Source: an uncultured Porphyromonas sp.
GTDB taxonomy: Bacteria > Bacteroidota > Bacteroidia > Bacteroidales > Porphyromonadaceae
Reading direction: 5' to 3'
Assembly: GCA_943912835.1 (NCBI GenBank)
Contig: CALTVJ010000001.1
Coordinates: 35,046-99,045 of the forward strand
DNA length: 64,000 bases
Under the pieces are notes generated by a model, which had not been told where the DNA came from, searched no databases, and was given only the letters and a program-made list of their open reading frames with translations. The translations under genes were made by a program, and so were the position numbers. Positions 18,001-25,744 of the stretch are shown here, piece after piece (within the stretch, counting starts at the first letter, position 1; the number at the start of each line of letters is the position of its first letter).

Positions 18001-18388
18001 TTGCCGAGCCGGTATAGACACGATTGCGTATTTTTTGATACCCAGTAACGACTACTTGATCCAAAGCTTTAGCATCTTCACTAAGTATTACTTTAAGTTT
18101 ACGCTTGGTGATACGCACGCTTTTGTTTTTCATGCCGATGAAGCTAAACTTAAGCGTTGCACCCATAGGAGCGTTGATTGAGAATTGACCATCGAGGTTG
18201 GATGTGACACCATGTTTTGTCCCCTCAAGGCTTATATTAACTCCAACAAGAGGCTCTCCTTTGTCATCTGTTACTGTTCCGACAATCTGTTCGTTCTTAG
18301 TCTGAGCAACCAGAGGGCTCGAAAGCTGTGTACTAAACGTCAGAGCCGTAAGACCTATGCCAAGATGCAGTGGAAATAATATCTTCAT
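15005..18388 (-). CDS. SusC/RagA-family TonB-dependent transporter (iron-type operon)
   Basis: An 1127-residue outer-membrane transporter. After a signal peptide ending in PLVAQ come a carboxypeptidase-D-like regulatory domain (about 33-108, IVGTVTDDKGEPLVGVNISLEG), a TonB-box-like DQVVVTGYQ (about 111-119), the plug (IRGGASI, WVIDGAVYE, VLKDASATSIYGARALNGVIVVTT) and the long beta-barrel, which ends on an aromatic residue (TVTLNIQY). It imports a substrate using the proton-motive force passed on by TonB. It lies 41 nt after the FecA-like receptor gene, so this one operon encodes two different outer-membrane channels. Confidence 0.94.
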   Translation of the reverse strand: MKILFPLHLGIGLTALTFSTQLSSPLVAQTKNEQIVGTVTDDKGEPLVGVNISLEGTKHGVTSNLDGQFSINAPMGATLKFSFIGMKNKSVRITKRKLKVILSEDAKALDQVVVTGYQKIRNRVYTGSATSLKLQEVKLEGIGDVSRMLEGRVPGLSIQNISGSFGSAPRINIRGGASIIGNVQPLWVIDGAVYESLVSLNLDELASGDAVTLISSAIAGLNPSDIEDIQVLKDASATSIYGARALNGVIVVTTKSGRRNTKNSISYSAELSFREKPRYQNFDLLNSQQTMAIYKEMENKGYFDLKTMLYGRRGGAYHQLYSAINTINPETGDFYLPNTPEAKKAFLQEREYANTDWFDLLFTNKPIHSHTISFSGGGKNSSLYASLGLYQDLGWTLTDNTRRFTANLKNTFYWSERFRSTLSAQANMRKQQAPGTIPQKKNNRVGTFEREFDINPFSYALGTSRTLRPYDKEGRREYYRNNWADFNILDEYENNLMTTDVLDFKAQADLNFNVNKYLELRGLLSFRQATTSTSHEIHEGSNVVKAYRAAESPEVLRDNVYLYRDLLNPLAQPEVALLHGGILNKTETSLKNYMARLAVEYNRQFGEHDLKLFGFTELRHTERSINPFQGYGIRYDKGNQIFPTPLIFSRLAQENSDYFNLTHLRERGITFSTNATYGYKGKYIFNTVVNYEGANTAGLGGAGRWLPTWNVGFKWNADKEAFLSKHSSISRLALRMSYGLTAKMNEEAINSNVVYKNVLTNRPRLEDRENKLEILHLANKDLTWEKMYEGNLGLEMGFFNNRIMATLDLYQRNSFDLIDLIRTSGVGGQYYKYANFGDMRTQGVELMLTSKNFVGEFNWTSTLTLGMMNQKITRLLNNPNTLDMVSGTGRGNILGFPRGSLFSFNHQGLSAEGLPTFDFGLYPISSSPIARSAGVDFLDSQYSKSYLIYHGPIEPQITGGLANSFSYKGFELSFFVTMQAGNKIRLNPSFDPLFADLNVFSKDYYNRWLNPGEELVTHVPTLPSKELIELYGRENIERAYNTYNYSQMRVADGSFVRLKNISLGYTLPASWSKKLGLKTVNLKLNVTNPWLIYADSKLKGQDPEYYRSGGVSLPTPKQYTVTLNIQY

Positions 18389-18429
18389 TTTCGTTTGTTT
18401 ATCACAATAAATAGTCTAGATGAGCATCC

Positions 18430-20706
18430 TTAGAGCTTAGCTACCACACCTGCATGGATACCAAACGGATGCCCCGCACGCAAACCTGCTGGATGGCGTG
18501 AAACCAAATAAGTTTTGTTCGTTAAGTTGATAGCATTGACACGAAGGCTAAGATATTTATTGAAGTGAATACTTGCCGAGAAATCCAAGAGGAAATGCGC
18601 AGGAATCTTTTCTCTCTCCGCAATAAGACCTTGCCCAGGCTTGGTACGCATATCACTATTATAGCGACTGATTAGATGTAATGCAAACCATTTGTGCTCT
18701 AAACCTATCTGTGCTGATAAAGCATGCTTGTAGATGTAAGGGATTTCATCTCCTTTGTCTACCTTACCCCAAGAGTTGCTGACAAAGCTATTGAGCATCT
18801 CCGTATTGGTGTAAGTGTAGCTTAGTTGTATAGGGAGCTTAAACTTAGAATTAGCTGATAAGGCTCGATACGACAATAGAGCCTCTGCTCCATAAACTTT
18901 GGCTTTACCTATGTTAAATTGGTCAAGTGTACCCGTACCACCAACGGCTGTAAGGTCACTACCCAACATATTATGATAGTCATTATAGAATCCTATCAAT
19001 TCGGCTCTCAGATTGCCTATTTTGATACGCGTACCCAGCTCCATATTGATGCTATGCTCGGGGCGTTGTTGCTCAAAATCCTTAGGAACAACGGTTTGAC
19101 GACCAATCACGACTTTAGGCACTTTACTTACTCCTGGAGGAGCAAAACCCTTGTGAATACCAAAGAACACAGTGCTCCAACGATTAAGACGCACATTTAC
19201 ACCTGCACTCGGGATAAGAGCTTGAGCATGATTTTTAGTTTCAATACGTTGCATCCCCGTACGCCCCAAGTCTACCTTGCCGAAATCTTTATTTAGGAGG
19301 TCTATGTGCTCATATCTCAAGCCCGCAGTAAGGGTAAGCCATTTATAATTTAACTTGCTCAATAAGTAGCTTGAGAAAGCATGAGCTGTAAGGATGCGAT
19401 TACTCTCACTACCATGTAAGCCAGCATAGACTAGATGCATCTTCCCTTGTGTCATCGCATAGGTATCGTCCCATTGGAAGCGGTCCTCAGAATCTTTGTG
19501 AAAGCGAAGCCCCCCCTCAAGATTGAGATAAACTTCGTTGAATTTTAATCGATGCTCAACCTTACTTTGCACACCAGAAGCGTAATAACTACGATTGTTA
19601 GCTCTCACGATAAGAGACTCATCATCAAAATCTCTTGTCCCCCTAAGAATATCTAGATAACGAGTGTTTACAGACTCGTCAAGCTCCAGAATATCACCAA
19701 TAGAACGTTTCGTTGACTTATCTACACCGAGCTGTACATCATTGAGTTTATACCAATTACGATGAAAGTAATTATGATAAGCCTGTGTCGTCCATTTTAG
19801 GGCTTTATATTGGAGATAATACGTAGCTGAGACTTGTACATGCTTCGTTTGTATATTGTCCATTTGAGAGCCAAGGTATCTCTGAAATGGCATCTTCGCA
19901 AAATCTTCAGCGGTAAGCCCTACATAAGTTTCGTCTGAGTTTTCGTTGGCATAGCCACCTTTCAACTCAAAATGATGCTTAACACGAGCATCGGGAGCTG
20001 TATGAACAGCAAACTTAGCAACAATGTCATTCCGAAGTAGACCTCGTTTATCTCCATTTGTTAGCCGTTTGAAGCCATCAGACTGGAAGCGCAGATACTC
20101 TGCCATATAGCTCATATACTTATGTTTATTCCCCACCATAAGGCGAGTCTTAATTGTATTGTATGAACCAAATGAGGCGTCTAAATTTGCTGTAAATTTC
20201 GTTGGGATAGGGGTAGACAGCATATTTATCGCTCCACCCGTCGTGAAGGGTCCGTATTGTACTTGGCTACTGCCTTTAAGAACCTCCACAGCATGCATAC
20301 GAGCAGCATTAGGGAAATAATAAGCCGCAGGAGCAGCATAGGGGGCAGGGGCAGCTAGAATGCCGTCCTCCATAAGGGTGATGCGTTCACTTCGCTCTGC
20401 TTTGGTCCCTCGAAGACTGATATTAGGGCGTAGACCAAAACCATCCTCTTCGTAGATATTGACCCCAGGGACACTCTGTAACATACGATTGATATCGGTA
20501 TGACCAAAGCGTTTTAACTCCTCTGGTGAAAGGAAATACGCCGAACCTGTTCGGCTCTGTGCTTGTAATTTACTCCCTAGTATTTGGCCAGGTCGCACCA
20601 CCACCTCATCAAGTTTATGAGCTCTATTGACTGTGTCTTTTTTCGTCTGTGCGCTAAGATTTATCAGCTGAAAAAAAGCAAGAACAACGAGTACTTTTTT
20701 CCCCAT
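18430..20706 (-). CDS. FecA-like TonB-dependent receptor, first gene of the nine-gene operon
   Basis: A 758-residue TonB-dependent receptor with signal MGKKVLVVLAFFQLINLSAQ and TonB-box-like KLDEVVVRPG (30-39). The plug has NISLRGTKAERSERITLMEDG, APAPYAAPAAYYFPNAARM and VEVLKGSSQVQYGPFTTGGAIN, which resemble FecA and related ferric-citrate or siderophore receptors more than SusC. It has neither the N-terminal signalling domain of FecA nor a carboxypeptidase-D-like domain, so it does not signal to an ECF sigma factor by the FecA route. The barrel ends in GIHAGVVAKL. A good Bacteroidetes promoter lies upstream. An iron or iron-chelate substrate is inferred. Confidence 0.9.
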   Translation of the reverse strand: MGKKVLVVLAFFQLINLSAQTKKDTVNRAHKLDEVVVRPGQILGSKLQAQSRTGSAYFLSPEELKRFGHTDINRMLQSVPGVNIYEEDGFGLRPNISLRGTKAERSERITLMEDGILAAPAPYAAPAAYYFPNAARMHAVEVLKGSSQVQYGPFTTGGAINMLSTPIPTKFTANLDASFGSYNTIKTRLMVGNKHKYMSYMAEYLRFQSDGFKRLTNGDKRGLLRNDIVAKFAVHTAPDARVKHHFELKGGYANENSDETYVGLTAEDFAKMPFQRYLGSQMDNIQTKHVQVSATYYLQYKALKWTTQAYHNYFHRNWYKLNDVQLGVDKSTKRSIGDILELDESVNTRYLDILRGTRDFDDESLIVRANNRSYYASGVQSKVEHRLKFNEVYLNLEGGLRFHKDSEDRFQWDDTYAMTQGKMHLVYAGLHGSESNRILTAHAFSSYLLSKLNYKWLTLTAGLRYEHIDLLNKDFGKVDLGRTGMQRIETKNHAQALIPSAGVNVRLNRWSTVFFGIHKGFAPPGVSKVPKVVIGRQTVVPKDFEQQRPEHSINMELGTRIKIGNLRAELIGFYNDYHNMLGSDLTAVGGTGTLDQFNIGKAKVYGAEALLSYRALSANSKFKLPIQLSYTYTNTEMLNSFVSNSWGKVDKGDEIPYIYKHALSAQIGLEHKWFALHLISRYNSDMRTKPGQGLIAEREKIPAHFLLDFSASIHFNKYLSLRVNAINLTNKTYLVSRHPAGLRAGHPFGIHAGVVAKL

Positions 20707-20788
20707 ATATTAAGTTTTAGTCTATCTAATATCTGTTGTACTTGATCGTATCTACAATCTATCGTCGCAATACAACCATTTTAGGACA

Positions 20789-20819
20789 CAAAGTTATTTC
20801 TTCGCCATATTTAGGGCAA
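20789..20819 (-). promoter_or_regulatory. Promoter of the nine-gene iron-type operon
   Basis: On the minus strand an ATTG (TTG at 20817-20819) is followed after 20 nt by TAACTTTG (20789-20796). This fits the Bacteroidetes sigma factor consensus TTTG-N19-21-TAnnTTTG. The start of transcription would fall near 20783, leaving a leader of about 75 nt. I see no known iron-regulator operator, but the binding site of such regulators in this phylum is poorly defined. Confidence 0.65.
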
Positions 20820-20890
20820 TCGCCACATATAGGTATTTCACTTTAATCGACGCTATATATATCCCTATAGATAGGTAAAAACACAAAAAA

Positions 20891-20932
20891 GGCAAAGAAG
20901 GCTTCAAGTTTAAACTTGAAGCCTTCTTTGCC
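20891..20932 (-). terminator. Intrinsic terminator of the cydAB operon
   Basis: A perfect 18-bp inverted repeat (20891-20908 with 20915-20932) around a TTTAAA loop. Read on the minus strand it is followed by TTTTTT. It lies 20 bp after the cydB stop and separates cydAB from the downstream iron-type operon. The other flank also has a short T-run. Confidence 0.9.
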
Positions 20933-20952
20933 TTTTGATACGAAACTTTATA

Positions 20953-22119
20953 CTAATAGTTATGTCCGTGCGGATCTTGTATCTCCTTCTTCGTGATTTT
21001 ATGAAGGTCCAAAGCCCTCCAAGCATACCACATATAAGCCAATACAAAAGGAGCCAACAACGATACATAGCTCATCACTTCCATTGTGAAAGGACTTGAG
21101 GAACTATTACGTATCGTCAGCGAATGTTGCAAATTAGCTAGAGATGGATAATATGCCGTATTGTTCCAACCTGCAATGAGGAACAAAGAAAGAGCTGTAA
21201 GCACAACGCCTACCCCTTCGAGCCAAATGCCTTTTTTGAAGTTAGGCTTCAAGAGCGTTAGCAAGATACCAGAGAGGACAAGCACTACACCAGCGAGCAT
21301 CACCACCAACACGATAGGCATCTCAACGAGATTGATGAAGTATTTATATGGTTGCATAAAGACCTCTTGTGTCTCTGGGTTCACCGCAAAACCTTCTTTG
21401 GTCAAAAGGAAAGACAAATAGGGCAAGAAGCAAAGGAGAAAAGCCGCTGCATTCCAAGCTAAACTAGTCCTTGACTTCTTCGCTATGCTGTCATCATTAA
21501 TGTTGTTGATAAAGTAAAGGAGTGCCGTAGTACGACTAAGGAAAAACACAGCGATACCAAAGAGTACATTCCACAAGTTAAATACCGCTTCAAGACCATT
21601 CAACTGAATCCCATTCCATGGCACCCAGGTCGAAATCGTTTGACTTGCACCCGATAGGTCTACGATTGCTGCACGATTAATCGCAAAGTTTGCTCCCGTA
21701 AAGAATGTTGATACGGCTGTACCTAGAAGTATAGGAGCAAGCAAACCATTGATAAACAAAAAAGTCTGATATGTTCTTGCTCCTAGCACATTGCCAAGTT
21801 TGTTTTGATACTCATACGATACGGCTTGGATAATGAAGCAGAAAAGAATCAACATCCATACCCAGTAAGCTCCACCAAAACTTGTAGCATAAAACATTGG
21901 GAATGAAGCGAAGAAAGCTCCACCAAACACTACCAACATTGTAAACGTAAATTCCCACTTACGACCTACCGAATTGACGAGCAAACGACGCTCCAATTTG
22001 TCTTTACCTAGGCTAAAAAACAAAGATTGTCCTCCTTGTACAAATAGGAGAAAGACAAGCAATGCCCCTAGGAGAGAAATTAAGAACCACCAATAGTTCT
22101 GAAAAAATGCGTAATCCAT
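20953..22119 (-). CDS. cydB: Cytochrome bd quinol oxidase subunit II
   Basis: A 388-residue polytopic membrane protein that pairs with CydA in the cytochrome bd quinol oxidase, which reduces O2 to water and tolerates low oxygen. The start MDYAFFQNYWWFLISLLGALLVF and the block GGQSLFF match the Bacteroidetes form of CydB, which differs from the enterobacterial one. About nine membrane segments are seen. It begins 25 nt after the cydA stop and ends the operon before the hairpin at 20891. In an anaerobe the oxidase gives respiration at trace oxygen and protection from it. Confidence 0.94.
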   Translation of the reverse strand: MDYAFFQNYWWFLISLLGALLVFLLFVQGGQSLFFSLGKDKLERRLLVNSVGRKWEFTFTMLVVFGGAFFASFPMFYATSFGGAYWVWMLILFCFIIQAVSYEYQNKLGNVLGARTYQTFLFINGLLAPILLGTAVSTFFTGANFAINRAAIVDLSGASQTISTWVPWNGIQLNGLEAVFNLWNVLFGIAVFFLSRTTALLYFINNINDDSIAKKSRTSLAWNAAAFLLCFLPYLSFLLTKEGFAVNPETQEVFMQPYKYFINLVEMPIVLVVMLAGVVLVLSGILLTLLKPNFKKGIWLEGVGVVLTALSLFLIAGWNNTAYYPSLANLQHSLTIRNSSSSPFTMEVMSYVSLLAPFVLAYMWYAWRALDLHKITKKEIQDPHGHNY

Positions 22120-22144
22120 ATTTGGTTTGTCTTATATCTTATGA

Positions 22145-23728
22145 TTAGTGAGCATCTGGTCCCGCTGCAATAGCTTTCTTCATGATATTAAGCTCGGCTA
22201 TAAGCATAATTGTGAAGAGGATAGCAAAAAGCGAGAATGTAATAATTACCGATGAAGCTTCAAGCTGTGACACAGCTGCACGTACAGGGAGTAGGTTTTG
22301 AATTGTCCAAGGCTGTCTACCAACCTCTGCAACAACCCAACCAGCCTGGCTTGCTACCCACGCCATAGGAGCCATTAGCAAAGCAAACCACATAAGCCAT
22401 GAACGGTTCTCTAGAGACTTATTACCTGGCGCATAAGTAAACCATGTAAGGAGTAAGAACAGCAACAAGAACGCTCCTCCTAGACTTACCATCGCACGGA
22501 ATGAATAATATACAATAGGCACATTAGGAACCACCTCATACTTACTATCGAAGTAACCATAACCAAAATGACTAAAGTTTTCTTCTAGGATAGCACGATG
22601 AGCCTCTGCCTGAATGCTATCGCCAGCCTGCTTACTTTCACTATAAGCTCTAAGTGCACTTACAGCCTTACGCCCACGCTCCATACGCTCCTCAACTGAC
22701 AAGTACTTCTCCCCATTAGGTTTGTAGTAATCTCCATTAAGGATATTATTCACACCTGGGACATAAGCATTACCAGTACCTGCAACCATATAGCTAAGCA
22801 TACGAGGTATCTCAATGTTAAATAAGAATGGGTCTACACCATCATCAGGAGCCTTCTTATTCGGGTTAAGAATACCAAAAGCACTGAGAGGCATCCCCTC
22901 ACCACTCTTACACTCGTAGCTCTGGTCACATTGCTTAGAGTCATAGAGAGCCTCCATAGCCGCTAATTTCATTGGTTGATTTTCTGCAACATCAACACCT
23001 GAGAGGTGACCTGTCTGAGCTGTAAGAAGAGCTGCAACCAATCCAAAAGGAGCGATCATCTTGAAGTTACGACGAACAAACTCGATATTTTTCTTCTTGA
23101 GAGCATAAAAAGCAGCCACGCCAGAAGCAAAGAGTGCCCCCAGAGTCCAACTTGATGTCACTGTATGCCAAAACTTGATTATTGCTGTCGATGAGGTCGC
23201 TACAGCCCAGAAGTCTGTCATCTCGCTACGCATCGTATCTGGGTTGAAGGTCATACCTACAGGATTTTGCATCCATGCATTAGCCACCAATATCCATATA
23301 GCCGATATCGTTGCACCGATGATTGTTAACCAAGTCGAAGCTAGGTGAAAGCCTTTGCTAACTTTTCCCCAACCAAAAAACATCACGGCGATAAACGTAG
23401 ACTCCATAAAGAAGGCTAGCATCCCTTCAATAGCTAGTGGAGCGCCGAATATGTCCCCTACGAAAGTTGAATAGTTAGACCAGTTGGTACCAAATTGGAA
23501 CTCCAAGATAATACCTGTAGCCACACCTATGGCAAAGTTTATCCCGAAGAGTTTTTGCCAAAATTTGGCACTACGCTTCCAAAACTCGTCCCCTGTGCGA
23601 TAATACTGCGTCTCTGCCAAGGACATAATAATCCCCAAGCCGAGCGTCAGTGGCACAAAGAGCCAGTGGTACATGGCAGTAAGAGCAAATTGAGCTCTCG
23701 ACCATACCATAAGTTGTTCTAAATGCAT
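22145..23728 (-). CDS. cydA: Cytochrome bd quinol oxidase subunit I
   Basis: A 527-residue subunit that holds the hemes and the quinol site. MYHWLFVPLTLG (19-30) includes the conserved early heme-ligand His. Later come the periplasmic quinol-binding region and GWVVAEVGRQPWTIQ, where GRQPW is the family's strongest motif. The length is usual for the family. It lies between the DUF4492 gene (38 nt upstream) and cydB, the standard Bacteroidetes order. Electrons come from menaquinol, possibly supplied in part by lactate oxidation through LutABC, encoded about 32 kb away. Confidence 0.96.
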   Translation of the reverse strand: MHLEQLMVWSRAQFALTAMYHWLFVPLTLGLGIIMSLAETQYYRTGDEFWKRSAKFWQKLFGINFAIGVATGIILEFQFGTNWSNYSTFVGDIFGAPLAIEGMLAFFMESTFIAVMFFGWGKVSKGFHLASTWLTIIGATISAIWILVANAWMQNPVGMTFNPDTMRSEMTDFWAVATSSTAIIKFWHTVTSSWTLGALFASGVAAFYALKKKNIEFVRRNFKMIAPFGLVAALLTAQTGHLSGVDVAENQPMKLAAMEALYDSKQCDQSYECKSGEGMPLSAFGILNPNKKAPDDGVDPFLFNIEIPRMLSYMVAGTGNAYVPGVNNILNGDYYKPNGEKYLSVEERMERGRKAVSALRAYSESKQAGDSIQAEAHRAILEENFSHFGYGYFDSKYEVVPNVPIVYYSFRAMVSLGGAFLLLFLLLTWFTYAPGNKSLENRSWLMWFALLMAPMAWVASQAGWVVAEVGRQPWTIQNLLPVRAAVSQLEASSVIITFSLFAILFTIMLIAELNIMKKAIAAGPDAH

Positions 23729-23766
23729 ACTTAATAACTGTATAATTGGTTTATGATTTTACACCT

Positions 23767-24015
23767 TTATTTAGCACCTCGGTTGATTAAATCTTGCTGT
23801 ACCCATTCAGAGCCTGTAATGCCTCTTTCTTGAGCTTGTTGCTTCGTATGATTAGGGAAAAAGAATACTTTGAGTATACCGAACATAACGAAGAGTTTGA
23901 TACCGATGATTAACCACAGAGTGCGTGAGTAGGGACTAAGATTACGGAAGCCGTCCCGATATAGATGCCAAGCTCTAGTAAAGAACCCATCTTCTTTGTT
24001 TGTTTTTTGCTCCAT
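23767..24015 (-). CDS. DUF4492 small membrane protein of the cyd operon
   Basis: An 82-residue protein with one central membrane segment (about residues 30-52, TLWLIIGIKLFVMFGILKVFFF) and charged ends. DUF4492 proteins sit just before cydA throughout Bacteroidetes and Epsilonproteobacteria, as here (38 nt). By position and size it may be an accessory subunit like CydX or an assembly aid, but this is inference. The start ATG is at 24015; a TATCTTTG element lies about 110 bp upstream. Confidence 0.85.
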   Translation of the reverse strand: MEQKTNKEDGFFTRAWHLYRDGFRNLSPYSRTLWLIIGIKLFVMFGILKVFFFPNHTKQQAQERGITGSEWVQQDLINRGAK

Positions 24016-24122
24016 AGGATTAGAAAATATCCTTGTCTAATATATTTGTTTGCACCCCAGACAAGAGAGGTTATTTTTGCTATACTGTAGTTTTTATGTA
24101 ATAAATAGTATATAGCTTGCTA

Positions 24123-24130
24123 CAAAGATA
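24123..24130 (-). promoter_or_regulatory. -7 element upstream of the DUF4492-cydAB operon
   Basis: On the minus strand TATCTTTG lies about 108 bp before the DUF4492 start. No -33 TTTG is seen at the right distance. A leader of about 100 nt would follow, in which I see no known riboswitch. Confidence 0.4.
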
Positions 24131-24259
24131 AAATAAATGGTCGAATTGTTTTAATCTCGCTACACGCTTACCAGCCAAAAAAGTACTGCTATAGACTCAC
24201 CGAGAGGAGTGAAGTCTTCTCATTAGGAAGACACAAGCCCTCCAAGTTAAACGACAAGA

Positions 24260-24295
24260 GGGGCTATACCTAAACCATGATTTAGGTATAGCCCC
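24260..24295 (-). terminator. Hairpin after the C1 peptidase gene
   Basis: A perfect 15-bp stem (24260-24274 with 24281-24295), loop CCATGA, 25 bp beyond the stop of the C1 peptidase gene. The T-run on the minus-strand side is weak, so termination may be less efficient. The rest of the 305-nt gap 24016-24320 holds the cyd promoter element and nothing else I recognise. Confidence 0.7.
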
Positions 24296-24320
24296 TAGAC
24301 TAGAAATTTAACTTATATGC

Positions 24321-25520
24321 TTACTTGATGCCTAATTTCTTAGCAATTTCTTTAGGTATCGCATTCTTGTTAATAAGGATATTCATTGTACGTCCCTTTA
24401 CATAGTTGTAAGACACATACCATACCCCCTTGTAAGCACCTGTTTCTCCCCAGCTATTTTTTACCATGAAGAACTTACGACCATTCTGGTTTACAGCTTT
24501 ACCATAAATCGTCATACCGTGGTCATCTGTAAGCTCCTTATTGTCGTAACCCATCTGGCGATACTCTTGAGTTGGCTCGATTTCTGGCACATCCGCACGA
24601 TAAATTGCAGCCTTAGTATTGCGACCACCCTCACTACCAAACCAGCGAGCGAAGTCACTACCCTTACTATTCATCTCATTGAGATCTGCTAAGATACCCA
24701 AACCATCACGTGTGAAGCCCGTTTCAGTAACATCAGCTCCCCAAGCAAAGCTATAACCATTATCGATGGCTTTGTCCATCACTTCCATAAGCTCGTCTAT
24801 TGGTAAGTTGTAACTCTCAGACCAACGCCAGTTATCAGGTATTTCGAGTGCAAACTTAGTATAGAAGGGGTGATGTGTGTACGACGTAAGCGATACATAG
24901 TCATCAGGATTCAACCCAAGTGCTGCAGCATAGCTCTTAGGCGTATATTCCTTACCATTGTAACGGAATTTCTCAGGCAAAGCACCCAAATAACTATCCA
25001 CAATATTATCTAAGCCACGTTTCCAAGCCGTAGTCAATTTACCATTAGGCTTCTCAATAACAGCTTTTAGGTAGTTTTTGAGGACTGCAGCTAGCTCGTT
25101 ATGCTGATTCTTATCACTACCATAGTTGAGCCCCATCATCACTGAGCGAGGTACTGCACCATAGTTTTTTAACACATAGAGCACATCATAAAAAGAACCA
25201 CCCTGCTCAAAATTGAGATGTCCATCAAGGCGAACATACTTATCTGCCTTATCCTTGTATGAGTGACTTACAACAAACATCTCACTAAGGTCAAACCCTT
25301 TTTTACCCGTACGCAACAACTCTTCCTCAAAGAATCCCTGCCCAGAATAACTCCAGCAAGTACCACTATTAGCCTGATTTTTGATTGAGGTACGTCCTAC
25401 TTCTTTAACGGTTGTGAAGACATTCTTTGCGTTCGGATCTACCTTATTACCCTCTGGCTTATCCTGAGCCACAAGAGGTAAAGCTACTGATAGTAATGTA
25501 GCAATAAGTGTTTTCTTCAT
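24321..25520 (-). CDS. Secreted C1B cysteine peptidase (aminopeptidase C / bleomycin hydrolase family)
   Basis: A 399-residue protein with signal peptide MKKTLIATLLSVALPLVAQ. The papain-fold catalytic residues are all present: C55 in NQANSGTCWSY, H334 in DDHGMTIYG and N355 in VKNSWGE. The inserts and length are those of the bleomycin hydrolase (PepC) branch rather than of short papains. Cytosolic PepC enzymes are aminopeptidases. The signal peptide here indicates a periplasmic or exported form, as in other Bacteroidales, probably trimming peptides taken up as food. It is monocistronic, with its own promoter and a hairpin after it. Confidence 0.92.
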   Translation of the reverse strand: MKKTLIATLLSVALPLVAQDKPEGNKVDPNAKNVFTTVKEVGRTSIKNQANSGTCWSYSGQGFFEEELLRTGKKGFDLSEMFVVSHSYKDKADKYVRLDGHLNFEQGGSFYDVLYVLKNYGAVPRSVMMGLNYGSDKNQHNELAAVLKNYLKAVIEKPNGKLTTAWKRGLDNIVDSYLGALPEKFRYNGKEYTPKSYAAALGLNPDDYVSLTSYTHHPFYTKFALEIPDNWRWSESYNLPIDELMEVMDKAIDNGYSFAWGADVTETGFTRDGLGILADLNEMNSKGSDFARWFGSEGGRNTKAAIYRADVPEIEPTQEYRQMGYDNKELTDDHGMTIYGKAVNQNGRKFFMVKNSWGETGAYKGVWYVSYNYVKGRTMNILINKNAIPKEIAKKLGIK

Positions 25521-25551
25521 ATCTGCGTATTTTTAATGAATTGATCTAAAG

Positions 25552-25583
25552 CAAATATACAAATTTATCTGTTGATATTCCAA
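25552..25583 (-). promoter_or_regulatory. Promoter of the C1 peptidase gene
   Basis: On the minus strand TTG (25581-25583) is followed after 21 nt by TATATTTG (25552-25559), a good fit to the Bacteroidetes promoter. It lies about 32 bp before the ATG at 25520. Confidence 0.6.
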
Positions 25584-25712
25584 TAGTCAATATAAACAGC
25601 AAAACAGGAGAGCACAGAGCCTCATCAAAAGACATGTATTTCTAAGGACTATAAACTTAATTACAAAAGCATGTGGCACCAATCGACCAAACCCGAATCA
25701 GAATATATTGCT

Positions 25713-25720
25713 TATATTTG
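25713..25720 (+). promoter_or_regulatory. -7 element upstream of the mutarotase gene
   Basis: TATATTTG on the plus strand ends 24 bp before the ATG at 25745. No clear -33 box is found. It is divergent from the promoter of the C1 peptidase gene within the same 224-bp gap. Confidence 0.45.
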
Positions 25721-25744
25721 TTGATATCAACTAAATAGACTTTT

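Noticed and set aside
15005..20706. Polysaccharide utilisation locus
   Set aside because: No glycoside hydrolase, sulfatase, polysaccharide lyase, hybrid two-component system or ECF/anti-sigma pair lies in or beside the operon.
18430..20706. FecA-type signal-transducing receptor
   Set aside because: The N-terminal signalling domain is missing; the TonB-box-like segment follows the signal peptide directly, and no sigma or anti-sigma genes are adjacent.
24321..25520. Gingipain or Tpr-type protease
   Set aside because: The C55/H334/N355 spacing and the 399-residue length fit the bleomycin hydrolase branch; gingipain domains and the C-terminal secretion signal are absent.
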